Shown here piece after piece: positions 32,595-44,349 of a stretch of 64,000 nt of DNA (its first letter is position 1; the number at the start of each line of letters is the position of its first letter). Under the pieces are notes generated by a model. It was given only the letters and a program-made list of their open reading frames with translations. It had not been told where the DNA came from and made no database searches. Location of the stretch: positions 735,142 to 799,141 of the forward strand of contig KL197711.1 of NCBI GenBank assembly GCA_000697665.1, read 5' to 3'. A program made the position numbers and the translations under genes. The DNA comes from Jaapia argillacea MUCL 33604 (Eukaryota > Basidiomycota > Agaricomycetes > Jaapiales > Jaapiaceae).

Positions 32595-35500
32595 TCAGTC
32601 CGCAGATGCATCCATGTGAACAATTTCCTCCGCCGGCATGTCCAAGGCCGTATTCTTTCGCCGCCTATCAGACATGAAAGTCTCAATCTTCTCCTTCAGT
32701 TCAGGATCTGTGTCGGACTTGAGCATGGCGACGAAGAAGACGATGAATAGTACCAAGCTTACTTGGTATGACATCCTCAATAGAAAGAGGTTGACGGTTA
32801 AAGGGATCTTTCGTATCTGAAAGCAGATGTGCCTTGATGGTGGAACGGTCGATGACTGTGTTTGAGGAGGGAAGGATAACTGGATCTCGCATGAGGGTGA
32901 ACATCAGGGGATCTGAAGGATCTAAGAGTGAGTACTCCGACGGATACGCAACTCGAGAAACCGCACCAAGGAATTCATCAGGAATCTCTCCAAGATCCTC
33001 TTCAGCCTCCAAAGTGGCCTTCATCTCCTCAACCTTCACGACGAACAGTCGCAACAGCTCAATCTCATCGTCTGTCTTCAAATGTAGCCTCCTACACAAT
33101 CCAGCAGCGCTCTCGAACAAGGACTTCCTGTAACTTCGTTCGTCCTCCGCTACCGCTCTAACAAAGTCCCCTTGGTCACTCAGGTTCAAGTAAACCTGAA
33201 CAATATCGCTCAGTAGCTTCTGAGGATCGAATCGGTACTTTTCTGGGTCCTTGACTTTCAGGTCGTTCTTACGTGGTCCAGCAAGCGCCTCGAGATTGTA
33301 ATCCAGCATGGCCGCCAATCGTCCAACGATCTCGGGCATCATGAATGGTACCTTGGCCTCGGCGGTGAAAATCTTCAACAAATCGACAGTCGATTTGCCC
33401 AACGTCGCATAGCCGCTCGCGTGCCGTTCCAGTGACCGCAAAGTTCCTTCGCGCTCCCGACGATGTTGAGCTGGTTTGGCTTCCCAGGCCGCTCGATCGG
33501 CCATTTCCATCTGGATATTGTGAATTTGCGATAGCTCGGAAAGAGACTCATCCATGAGATAGGTGACGTCGTTAATCATCAAGTTGACGAAACGGACGAA
33601 TTTCTCAATGTTAGTTCTGATAATAACAGTTAGCAAGCACTATCTGGCAGAAAAGGACCTTACTTGGATTCTCTCTTGAGGGCGTCCCTGTGCGCAGGGT
33701 TGTCCCAAATAGCCTTGAGGATGTAGGCGATATTCCGACTTTTTATGATTCAGATATCGGGTCCGGCAGCACGATTGAAAAACTCACCGGGCATCTGCGA
33801 AAACAAGTCAACGTCAGAAGAAGCTACCAGATAAAGAACAGCGGCACCTACTGAACTTGTCGTAGAACTGGGAGCTCGCACCAGTCTGTTCGACCTCTGT
33901 CCCATCATAAGCGACGGCCCAGGCTAGGTATGGATGCAGACAGCTCACCAATGTAGAAATGCATCAAAGCAGGCATAAGATGCTTCAACGCCATAGGATG
34001 AGTATTGAGCACTCCTCCAAGTACACCGGAACGTTCAGGGCCGTATTTCAGGATACCATAGAACACAGCCTACAGCGGCACAGTCAGAGGGATAACAAGG
34101 TAAGGAGGAAGCAAATACCTCATTGATCTTGGCCTTCAAGAAAGGGTTCTTAATGTACCACGTCGACGTCAAAAACGTGAGTGCAAAGATGAGTAACTCC
34201 GTCTTGCCCGACAAATCCAAACTCTGCGGTGAATTCCTGATCCAATCCATATATCAAATCTACACGCTACGATCAGGGTAGGGCAGAAAAAGCTTACCGC
34301 AGGATGAAGAGATGATACCCAATGATGTCGTCAAGAATATACTCTGGCAAGACCCGGAACGAAAGGGGAACTTCTTGCGGAAGCGGCAGTCTTTGAGATA
34401 CATCAATCAACACAATTCTCTAGTATAACATTCTCTGCTAGGACTCACTCGATTATAGGTGTGGGATGCAGCTTTTTGGGATCCACAAGCCGAATCAACC
34501 AAGTCGAAACAAAGTTCGTAAAACCAATCGACCTAAAAACAAGCTCAGGATCAAGAAGCTGTGTCTGAAACGCCAACTGTTGTGTATGTATTTTCGACAT
34601 TTGCACCTAGGAGTCCGACGTTAGCCATGCCTGAAGATCAAATCTCAGATTTAAACAACAGTCTATTCACCTTGACAGCGTTGATAGCAGCTTCGGTCCT
34701 GGCTTGGAATGGCGTCTATCAAACCGACCGAACACATCAATCCTGCGATCGAGTATAGCAAGATCGAGAAAACTCACACCCATCCAAGACCCATCCCCGT
34801 TCAACATATCCAAATGCCTCTGCAACTCATCAGTATGCTTCGCCAAGTCCTCGTACGTGTCCACCGTTTTCTGGTATCCATAGTGGTTCATCGCAATCGT
34901 CAAATAGAATATATCGGAGATGAAATTTGGTGCGGGTGCGTCTGGTTTTGATGTGCGAGTGAGTGAGTGTAAGGGAAAGGGTCCAAATGTCGACAAGAGT
35001 AGGTAAGAAACGTACCTGCCGGCGCCTGGTTAGCTTTCGCCCACTCCTCAGCTTCATCACTCGTAGCTTTGATCCTCGTCTCCTCCTTCAAGTCAATTCT
35101 CGACGAATGAGCATAATAACCAGTATCAATCCTGTCAATCTAACACCCGACAACGATGGGCAAAGCCGGATTCAGCTCTGACGAGACTGGACGAGATACA
35201 AACGGGCTGACCTTGGTGTACTTGGCGTCCATAAATGGTTCCGCAAACCTCAGCAAGATGGACTGTAAATTGACCATAAAACTATCCGAAGCAACGGTGT
35301 CAGGGTCGACCTGGGAAACACATGGGTCACGACTGTCGGCAAGATAAAGTGATGGAAAGCACGAACCTGCATACCAGCCCTCTTCCCATTCAACTGCACA
35401 ACTCTTGCGAAATACTGCAAGACCGCTTCTCGCGATTCGGGGGAAGCGCGAACCATAGTGTTGAATACCTGGAATAGACTGGACTGTTGTGGCGAACCAG

Positions 35501-37248
35501 TATATGGATCAGCACAGGGAAGATGGAAGATAGGAGAAGGAATCCCAAGAGACGATGGAGACGTACCTGTAAACTCTTCAACGTCCCTCTCAAACTCGCA
35601 AAAGAAGAATCCACGTCAGGCTTCGTCCTCTTCTCCGGTTCCGAGAAATACGATCTTGCCAACACTGGCTACTCCAAGAGAAGCACCCACACGGCCAAAA
35701 ACAATCAGATCCCCAAACAAATCACCGCGCTCATAAGGCACAATTTTTTCACTCACCCACTCCCTCTCCCCAATACCCAACCTAATCAAAGGTCCCAACA
35801 AACTAACCTTCTCAAACCTCTCCGCTCCGACATCTCCTTGGGGACACCATTCATCCATTCGAGTTATCAAAACAGCGATGGGTTTGACTGAGACTAGAGC
35901 TTCGAGACCTGCCAGAACTGCCCGCCAGGAGGCGTCAGCACCCCCAAGGCCTTCGGGGCGGAATAGAGAGGGATGGAAGAGAAGGAGACGAATCACATGG
36001 GCTGTTGAGGAGGTCCAAATCATCATCAGATCACCGTAGGATGAATGTGCGAGAGGGAGGCCGAAGAAATGGACGTACCTAAAATCCCATCCAACTCCTC
36101 GCCCTCAAACCTCCTCGCCAGATCCTGCAAGAATGGCTCCACATCCGCAGGACCCAGAGTCCCCGGTCCCGTACTCGTGAAAGATGACAGCGGCGATGAA
36201 AGCGACGATAACGTCAATAGTGGCGCGAGGAGTTCTTCTGGGCCTACGATTCGATTCGAAGGTTGTGGGAACATCTCTGGTTCTTGGAGGGTTAGTCCAG
36301 CATATGAGATTACAAGTTCGCGGAGTTTCTCTAGGGATGCTATTGCTTGTTGGGTTTCTAATGGTGGGTAACCCTAGGGTTGAATAGAATCAAGTGGTTG
36401 GTATGAGGGTTGAGGAGACAAACCTTCTTGAGGAGAGTAACTTTGGAAAGATTGAGACGTTTCCAGCACCCGACCAAGTACTCGAACGTTGTTTGTTGAG
36501 GTGGAAGGGAGGCAAGCACAGGCAGGAAGTCGAGATCATCTCTGCAGAGGCTTGAACGTTTGGCGGGGCAGGGGTGGAGACGTAGACTCACGACATGGAA
36601 GCTGGATCTAATTCTAATCTCGCAATAAGCAGACGGTCGATGATCTCCGAACCGAGTCGGGGAACTATAGTGGTTGTTCATTGATGTCGGGTCAGTTCCA
36701 CAAAGGTGAAAGGACCTACTAGGTCCCTCTGACTCAAGTTCAGCAGCGAGAGGTTTCAGCCAGACGATTTCATAATTAGACCTCTCCGCCACACTTTTCT
36801 ACGAACACCACGTACGGCCTCATTAAGTGTTCTGCACGATATACGATGGAACGGCGGATACTCACATCCAGCGTAACCTTCAATACCTCCCCAACCACCG
36901 CGTCCTCCCATGCTTCCAGGTCAAACTTGGCTGGTGCAGCAGCGGTCCTCTGCTTGAAGGGTACCGGTGACGGCGCCGGAGATTGTGTGGCAATAGGTCT
37001 CTTGGGTGATGGCGCAGGGATGGATTTGCTGATGGCCGGCGCTCGGGGTAGAGGTGTGGCTGGTGATGACGATGAAGAAGCGGGTGCAGGGGTCGAAGGC
37101 GATGAGGAAGAGGAGGATGGCGTTGATGATTGGAGTTTCGCCAGGCGTTTCAAACGAATCTGTGGAATCTGTCAGCATACGAACGACGAAAGAGTCGTGG
37201 GGAGGATGATCGTACCCTGTCGGCGTCTTCTTGAGGAGTACCGCTCAT
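32595..37248 (-). CDS. UFD2/UBE4, E4 ubiquitin conjugation factor with U-box
   Basis: Ubiquitin chain elongation factor that works with Cdc48 in the ubiquitin-fusion degradation and ERAD pathways. The start is [11 protein letters not shown], then [10 protein letters not shown] after a short intron, and a long Ser/Pro/Ala-rich stretch. The Ufd2 core includes [20 protein letters not shown], a helical part ending [12 protein letters not shown], and [40 protein letters not shown]. The U-box is clear: [49 protein letters not shown] and [13 protein letters not shown]. It ends VHMDASAD. About fifteen short introns. A 45-base intron just before DPSDPLMF is free of stop codons. I estimate about 1,080-1,100 residues, slightly above yeast Ufd2. 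Confidence 0.92.
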
Positions 37249-37727
37249 TTCTGAATCTTATTCAAGGTTGATCCAGCGCGTTTAAGTCCAAAATGCGCAG
37301 TGGATGAGGCGAAGTCGAACAAGCGCCGGTGGTGGAGGTAAGGGTAGCTAATTGATGCGATGACCAGATGCTCACTTACCTATGTTTTGATGAACTGTAG
37401 AGTCGATGTTTGGAGATTTTGTTTCCTGCAATTTCCCTGAACGCTCTTGATATCCGAGGGGGTTCCTTCAAACTTTCGTCAGGTTATGAACCACGCGCAT
37501 CGCGACTGATGCGTCCATGAAAGAGGGTATATTACAACTCAGTGCCGGTAAGATACTTAATGATACTACAACGCAGAGAGCTGGGGCAGGTCGTTCTGGG
37601 TCACAAAGATGAAGGATAAGTGACGGAGGGTGCCGCGAATATAGCGGAGACGGGCCAGAAATTTCAAGAAACCCAGATGGACTTCTCTCTGTGATACCCG
37701 ACTTGGGACACAGTATCCATCAACGAC
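37249..37727. other. intergenic: UFD2 promoter and 3' flank of paralogue 1
   Basis: No gene supported. The flanking genes are in tandem on the minus strand. Confidence 0.5.
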
Positions 37728-38928
37728 TTACCCAGCATATGCCCCAATAAACTCCTCCTCGTCCCATCCTTCAACCTCCCTCCCATCTTCCCCACCCCGA
37801 GTTTCCACCTCATCGTCTCCTACCACGCCTTCTAGCCTTCCCAAAGCCAGACCATACGCAACCCATCGCTCCCGCTGCTTCGTCTCCAACTCCAATGACT
37901 CCCGCATAACGTGATCCACCACCATCGGCAACAACAGTGGTCTTAACGGACTCATCCTTTTGGCAGCTCGTGACTCTTTGGCGTTCATGGGGGTTTCGTG
38001 ATTGAAGGTCGCAGGTCGAGAAGTTCTGGCAAGTTCTCTTCGGATCCGGATCCTTTCAGCTGGCGTAGGGATTCTGATCGAACGAGGCCGGAAGCCTGTA
38101 ACAGTGTGAGTTTTTATAAGGGCATGTGTAGCCATATCGGAGCACATACTGATGTACGGTGCTTCGCCGCCACCGGGTACTTCGGGGGTATCTGAGATTC
38201 GAGAATCCTCGCGGTCGCAATGGTCGGCGATACCACGATCAACACCATCACGGAGGTCGACACTCTGATTACTATGGATGAATGGATGTCGAAAATCGAC
38301 TGACGAGGCGGTGTATATGGCGGAGACATGCATTCTGTGGAAGACGAGTAACACGAGGAGGCCGATGCAGTCGGGGATACAGGATTCGTCTCCCTGTTCA
38401 CTGATGCGGAGTCAGATTTGGGTGCTGCAATGAGAGGAGAAGAACCCACTGTCGTAAGTGTTTGTGTCGTGCCACAGATCGTGGGAGTCAGGGGATAACG
38501 GCGTTGTACAAGCATCATCGAAATCAATTTCCGCGATACGATCCAAGAGCTGTTGGGCAGTATTTTTTCCCCCGTTGGTGGAGGGAGATCCTGCTTTACT
38601 CTGTTGGTCACGAAGAACCGGTATATGGACCTTCAAACCTTCAATGTACTTAGCCCAACACGAAAGTGAAAAGCAGGAAAAACATACCAGAACGCAGACG
38701 AGCCTCATCGTGATCATCTCGAGGCCCCTTCGAAGTGGTCAAGCCGACCAAGGTAGACTTGAAGAATACAAACTTCCTCGCTATCGAAACCACGATGGAG
38801 GAAGTGAGGCGAGCTGGAATCGAGGTAACACCACCCGCGATCCGGAACAAGCGATAAGAGACAATCCCAGTCCATGAACTGCGAGCCAAGTCGGTGATGG
38901 ACCCAAAGAACCTCTCAAAAAACATCAT
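37728..38928 (-). CDS. uncharacterised protein, tandem paralogue 1
   Basis: Not recognised. It starts MMFFERFFGSITDLARSSW at 38928, matching the start of the gene at 40181-41612. The first 80 residues are amphipathic/hydrophobic (ITDLARSSWTGIVSYRLFRI). A 49-base phase-1 intron (38639-38687) then leads to GLKVHIPVLRDQQSKAGSP and LLDRIAEIDFDDACTTP. The conserved C-terminal block reads RIPTPAERIRIRRELARTSR, LRPLLLPMVVDHVMRESLEL, RWVAYGLALGRLEGVVG and EEEFIGAYAG. The frame is also open upstream to an ATG at 39216, which would add 96 Pro/Arg-rich residues; I prefer 38928 because the paralogue starts there. The middle exons are tentative. No known domain is seen. Its role could be membrane-associated, but this is a guess. 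Confidence 0.65.
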
Positions 38929-40180
38929 GATCGTCGTGCACCAAGGATGACGAGACACAAAGGCCGTAGTAACAGGAAGTTTGAGGCATCGAGGCGGGGG
39001 TGTCGGCCGTCGCGAATAGATGGGCGAAGAAATCCTTCTGGTAGTTGCCATCCGCGCATCAGGCCTCACGACGTGAAAACCGGCTTCAATGGCTGAGCTA
39101 GGAATCTTTGGGGAACCTCGGAGGTCGTAGTGGGCAGAAGTGGAAGTGGAATTATCGTTGGTATCGAGTTGGCGTCGGGCTGGAGATATCGGATGGCCTG
39201 GATGAATCCATGACATATGTCATGTCTCCTCATGAGGGTTAAATGAGAATCTGAGTTAAGAAGACCGATTTTGCGACAGAGAGGCCTTGCGAGTAGCCCA
39301 GAATGCAAGAAATACGACCACGTCCAGTGGTAGATGTGACTGGTGACTAGTTGACTTGGTAAATAGAGCGGATGGGACAGACAGCGAGCTGTAGATCGTG
39401 GCGCACTGATTTGGGATGGTCAGGCCTCGGCCGTCGTGACGAAGTCATATTTCCCAGAAGCGACAATCAGGAACCTAGACCAATGGATCTGGGGTAGATT
39501 GGTCGGGTAAACGCTTCGATATCTCATCCTGCCAAATGAGGCAACCGCTGGGCGAACACCCTGCACTGGGTACAATGACCAAGGTTGGGTCCCCACAAAT
39601 CCTCCAAACATCCAATGGAATGAGAATTTGTTCTATCTCCTAACACCCAACGAACATTTCGTCAAACACTCTCCGAAAATTGAAGATCCAGGATGTCCTT
39701 TGTCTATTGGCTTAGTAATCAATGTTCGGGGGGTGCTTGGAAGCTATTCGTACAAAGACTGGGGCGCGATCAACCAATCTTTTGGGTGGCATGTTTGGAG
39801 CAGTGTTCGGTGTCGACACGGCGGTTATTGCACCCAGTGCTGCACACCGCCGTTTCGAGCCTGGTGCTCATGTTCTCGTATGCTTTGATGCATGGAGCAG
39901 GAGTAATTCTAGGGTGATGAACTAAATATATGTCGTGTTTGATACAGAGCTGCTACGGACGAGAATGCTGGTAACGATGCGATGCGAGCGAGAACCGAAA
40001 ACTAGAGACAAAAATAGTCACGGTCCTAAATGTTGCGAAAGGCCGGAGAAGTGATAAAAACAACCTCGAAGGGAAAAACAGGGTGGGATCATAACGAGAA
40101 CCACAAGAAGGAGAACCACATATCCAAGCAAACCCGACTTATCTTATTTCCGTTGCACAACAGCCACAACATTGAACGCC
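38929..40180. other. intergenic between the tandem paralogues
   Basis: A 1.25 kb spacer. An in-frame extension of paralogue 1 is open to 39216. Plus-strand open frames near 39628-39925 overlap each other in three frames and look like chance. No repeat or element boundary is visible that would show how the duplication arose. Confidence 0.4.
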
Positions 40181-41612
40181 TCATATAGCATAAGCTCCAA
40201 CGAATTCATCCTGTCCATAAGCCACAGCCACCTCTTCTTCCTCATCGCTTTCTCCTTCTTCGTCCTCCTCGCCCACCACAGCTTCCAAGCGCCCCAAAGC
40301 CAACCCCAACGCAATCCAACTCTCACGTTTATTCTTCTCCCTCCCCATCGACTCCTTCTCCATCACCCAACTCTCCCGCTTCTTCTCTAAATCGATCGAT
40401 TCTCGCCTCACCCGATCCAAAACCATCGGCAACAACAGCGGCTTCAGCTTGTTTAGCCTCTTCGTAGGTGCGCTAGCAGGGTGGTCGGCACCGGAATGGG
40501 AGAGGGGGAAATCATGGATAGAGGAGGGTCTATAAGTCTTGGAAAGCGACTTTTGAATACGAATTTTATCAGCCGCAGTGGGGATGGGGATGCGGGTGGG
40601 GGTGGGTTGAAATGCTGCGGCGGTCTTCGTGGCCTTGGTAATTTCGGTGATGACGTTGCCATCGGTGGGCTTGGTGGCTTGGGTTCCTTCCTTGCCGATA
40701 ATGGTGGGTATCGCTGAGGTGTAGTTTGCGATCTTGTTCTTTGCCTCGTTGGTAGCGAGGACTTCGGGAACATGAGAAATGAACTCCTTGCGATTGTAAT
40801 AGTCGGTTATATCGAGATCGTCTCCATATTGGAGGCTGGCGCTCGTCGTGATGCTGATTCTGGTAAATTCGAGAGATGTGGCCGGGGGAGAGGCCGGGGG
40901 AGAGGTATATCCGGTAGAAGTCGACGTAAAGGAAGCGGTGGATAGAGTTGGGGAGGGAGGGATACTCTCAATGGATGTATCCATCTGCATCTGTCCCATG
41001 TCTACACCACTGTCAGTCATTGTCGTACCAACTTAAATGAAGGAAATTACCCTCGCGTACATCTGCAATGTTCGAATCTGAGATAGAGCTGCAAAGAGGG
41101 CTAGCTAAATCTTCAACGTAGTCCAAAGATTCCACCGAAAATAGGACAGTGGAAGGACCAAAGAAGTCGATGTCGGAGAGACGGTTGATATATTGGTCGT
41201 TTGATGACTTGTTGGTGTTGGTGGATAAGTTTGATGACTCGTTGGCGTTGGTGGATGACACGGTTGAAACCCTCTTTGGGCGGTGAGGAACTGGACCGTA
41301 GAGTTCCGGAGCTTCCAAATAAATAATCAGCACGACATAAAGCACGAAATAAATGGACAAATAACTCGAAGGAATGCAAGCTTCGACATCACTTTCGATC
41401 CTCTTGGAAGTAGTGAACTTGATGAGGATGGACTTGAGTAGTGCAGTCACATTGAGCGGCGCAGAGAGAATGGCGACGGTAAAAGATATAGCAGGAGCAG
41501 GAAGAGAAGTAGCCTCTTCGGCTATGGCGATCCAGCAACGAGAGACGATAGAGGTCCAGGAGCTGCGAACCGAGTCGGCGATGGACATGAAGAACTTAGC
41601 AAAGGACATCAT
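40181..41612 (-). CDS. uncharacterised protein, tandem paralogue 2
   Basis: Not recognised. It starts MMSFAKFFMSIADSVRSSW. The hydrophobic N-terminal part (FTVAILSAPLNVTALLKSIL) is followed by FTTSKRIESDVEAC. A segment at 41312-41365 is either a 54-base stopless intron or coding; if coding it would give a membrane-like stretch. The middle part holds a Ser/Asn/Thr-rich run (SSTNANESSNLSTNTNKSSN) and NRLSDIDFFGPS. The C-terminal block reads RIPIPTAADKIRIQKSLSKT, LKPLLLPMVLDRVRRESIDL, SWIALGLALGRLEAVVGEED and DEFVGAYAI. This mirrors paralogue 1 in order, so the two are duplicates. Intron at about 41013-41060 leads to the second large exon. About 450 residues. Confidence 0.7.
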
Positions 41613-42141
41613 GGTTATCGATGGCTAAGAGCGATGGAGAGAGAGACAGCGCCAAAAAGTAGGTTTATATACCTTTGCTAGAGGTCAGCCATGGTAGAGA
41701 GCTCCTAGATGTTAGCCATGATAGAGAACTCAGAGGCGAGAGGCTGACACCCGATCACGATGAGGAAATCGAGGAGGTGAGACTCTGCGGCTGACTTCCT
41801 GGTCATGTCATTGTGTGATGTGAGGGAGGATTCTAGCATGATCTTGAGGCAGACCTAAGAGAAGTCTGATACGTCGCCATTTACGCCACATTCCATGGAT
41901 AGTCAAAAGAAGTGGTCTTCCATCGAGCGTGCATCCGTGAAGATTTCCACGAGATTGAAAGGACAGCCCAGCAGCAAAAGAATAAGAATCAAAGATTTCT
42001 CTTTGATAACCCTTCAGGATCGGCAAAGCCATGCACATCAAGATCTCATGGGCTGGGGTGAGGAGGAGGTGTGTGACACAACTGGGACCTTGTGACAACC
42101 CGAGTTTCCCAATGCTCGAATGACGAGTTGCTCACTTGATC
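41613..42141. other. divergent promoter region, paralogue 2 and bL35m
   Basis: Contains two 21-base imperfect direct repeats (41684-41704 and 41711-41731). An open frame at 41895-42095 of 66 codons starts MDSQKKWSSIERASV but has no known relative and is not counted as a gene. Confidence 0.4.
41684..41731. repeat. short imperfect direct repeat pair
   Basis: GTCAGCCATGGTAGAGAGCT(C) and GTTAGCCATGATAGAGAACT(C) start at 41684 and 41711. They agree at 18 of 21 positions and all three differences are transitions. They could be a duplicated regulatory site or a chance slip. Confidence 0.5.
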
Positions 42142-42508
42142 ATGTTTTCTTCAACGCTCATCTCCAGGCTATCCTCGTCCGCCCTGCTCCTCCCGACCCA
42201 GCGTCTCTTCTCGACATCCTCAGTCTCCCAATTCCCCAAGCTAAAGAGTCACAGTGGAGCAAAAAAGAGATGGAGATCAATAGCTAATGGAGCTTTCAAA
42301 CGCGTTCGTACCCTCCCAAAGCCCATCCGTTGACCTGACTTATAACGCCCCATTTACTGATACGTCGGACGTGCAGGCTCAAGCATGTCACTCCCATATG
42401 AACGTCCATAAAAGTCCAGCGAGGAAGAACAGACTCGGGAATACAGCTTACTCTTCTCCGACACAAACTTCCAGGTTGAACAAGATGTTACCTTACGGGT
42501 CGCCCTAA
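42142..42508 (+). CDS. mitochondrial ribosomal protein bL35 (MRPL35)
   Basis: Protein of the mitochondrial large ribosomal subunit. The start MFSSTLISRLSSSALLLPTQ is a typical mitochondrial presequence with a cleavage-like RLFSTSS. The mature part has the bL35 signature: KLKSHSGAKKRWRSIANGAF, then after one intron SHMNVHKSPARKNRLGNTAY and SRLNKMLPYGSP. The intron starts after FKR and ends GTGCAG; the join is in phase. The length is about 100 residues, normal for the family. It converges with the histidine phosphatase gene. Confidence 0.9.
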
Positions 42509-42943
42509 CTAGAGTGCACAGAGGTGTTGGGCAGTTGTACTGGAGTAATATTGGTTTCACGACAGTCTGATAGAGTGAGTGTCACGTTCATACCCATGTT
42601 AAACCACCGTCTGAAGTTCATAATTAGAAACGCCTTGGGTGCTGCCACACGGGAAGCTGATCTCTTGCTGTATGTCCCAGTGTAGCCTGACGAAGGGGGG
42701 AATTGATTGCACTATCCCATTGCATCGTTTGGTACAACCCTAGCCATGTGAGACCTGCTCCTGCAACTGTCCTCCTTCAATTCTCTCTTGGCCACGAAAT
42801 GGGTGAAGATCATGTGCAAGACGCCAGCCCAAGGTGCTAAGACCAGAATAATGGATGCGACGACCAAATGCCAATACAAATTTCGACGTATGATACAATC
42901 AAACTAACAGAACAACAAACCAAATACGATAACAGGAAGAATG
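42509..42943. other. intergenic between convergent bL35m and phosphatase genes
   Basis: 3' flanks of two genes. Nothing recognised. Confidence 0.5.
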
Positions 42944-44349
42944 TCAATTCTTAAGCCCAGTGGTATCCCTAACATTGCTCTCAGCATGTTCCTTCGCTTC
43001 CACGGGCGCAGTCACCCCATCTTTCTCCGAAGTCCCGCTCGCGGCAGCACCACCAAAGAAAGCTCGTATATCTTGCTGTTTAGGGTCGTGTGCTGCACTG
43101 CCTATACCTCCTTTCTGACGTTTCTGTCAATAAAAAGCGTGTCAGTATGGACGAAAGGAACAACGAGTAGACGTGAAGAACGTACCACTGTGTCAATGTG
43201 TTCGTGCCGATTCACATCCGTTACTCGGACAATAAGTGGTGGGATGTCCCCTTCAGGCCAAGCCAAACCCGAGTCACCATTCTGCTCGGCTTCGACCTCA
43301 GGTGCTCCCTACCCCCAAACCAACCCAGTCAGCATAATCCACTAACACTCCAAAGATACGCGCACTCACATTCCCCTCTCCACCCAAATCCACAGTCGTA
43401 TCAATCACAACCCTAGTCCAAGCAGTATTCATCAACCCCCTATACTTATTGCCAATCTCCCCGCTTCCCGATCTTCCCTGTCTCCTCATCAACGCAGCAA
43501 TCAACTCACTAATACATAATCCATGGCTAACAACAGCTACATGCTTCCCTCTTTGCTTATGCTTGATTGAATGCCGGATGTGAGGGATGAGGATTTCGTC
43601 GACAGCTGAATCTGCGCGTTGGGCTAGGTCTATCGATGATTCGCCGTTTGGGAAACGTTCGTGAGGGCCGGAGAGGACTGGGTAGACGCCCAGGGCGTAG
43701 TGGTCGTCGATGGTGAGGCCTGGTTCGGGATGCGTTACCCTACAAATCACATCCCATGAATGAATACCAACTCTGAGGCAAAAGCAGGGAGAGGAGAGAG
43801 GAGACTTACCACTTCTTTCCCTCAGCCTCTCCAAAATGCTGCTCCCGCAAACTCGCATGTTTGGTAAACGGTGGCTTTGGGTCTGGATGGGCGTCGTAGA
43901 CTGCTTGAGCTGTGCTATAAGCACGTTTGAGGTCCGAGGCGTGGATGTAGTGGAACTTTGTTTGGGAGGATGAGAGAGATTGACCGAGAGCTCGGGCTTG
44001 CTGCGAGCACCGGCAGAATAAATTATTGGTCGTAGGTGATAGAATGAGAAGGGACATACGTTCATGCCTGGGGCGAGTGTGAGATGACATGTATGCGTGT
44101 GGAGACGAGGGTGGCAGGCTTACCGTGGTTGGAGAGTGGTGCATCTTTCCACCCAGCCCAGATATCTTTCTGTGGGCTCAGGTCAACCCCGCTCTCACAT
44201 ACCTATCCCATCAAAATCGCTCACCAAGTTATCGACGCTCTCTCCATGCCGGATCTAGCGACAAACACCAATCATTTCAGTTCTCATCCCGACCCCCAAC
44301 AAAATGACTAGCTCACAAAAGTAACAGTAATCAAAGGTTCAGTCGACAT
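42944..44349 (-). CDS. histidine phosphatase (phosphoglycerate-mutase superfamily)
   Basis: Phosphohydrolase of the histidine-phosphatase superfamily. Six introns of 50-60 bases are needed. The start is MSTEPLITVTF, then IRHGESVDNL with the catalytic His of RHGE. KDIWAGWKDAPLSNHGMNQA and RALGQSLSSSQTKFHYIHAS follow, then DLKRAYSTAQAVYDAHPDPK, SLREQHFGEAEGKKW, NGESSIDLAQRADSAVDEIL and VAVVSHGLCISELIAALM with the second catalytic His. The C-terminal extension after the fold is about 100 residues and carries QQDIRAFF, a perfect PIP-box pattern, near the end (43055-43078). The last residues are TTGLKN. The substrate is unknown. About 380 residues. The SHG and RHG motifs are complete, so the enzyme is probably active. 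Confidence 0.88.

Noticed and set aside
38929-39216. In-frame N-terminal extension of paralogue 1 (MSWIHPGHPISPARRQ)
   Set aside because: Paralogue 2 starts at the equivalent MM; the extension is Pro/Arg/Thr-rich and has no counterpart there. Kept only as an alternative start.
39628-39925. Three overlapping plus-strand frames rich in Cys and Gly
   Set aside because: All three frames are open by chance in the same stretch and none has a recognisable relative.
41895-42095. 66-codon frame (MDSQKKWSSIERASV) on the plus strand
   Set aside because: Short, no relative, lies in a promoter region; no splice partner found.
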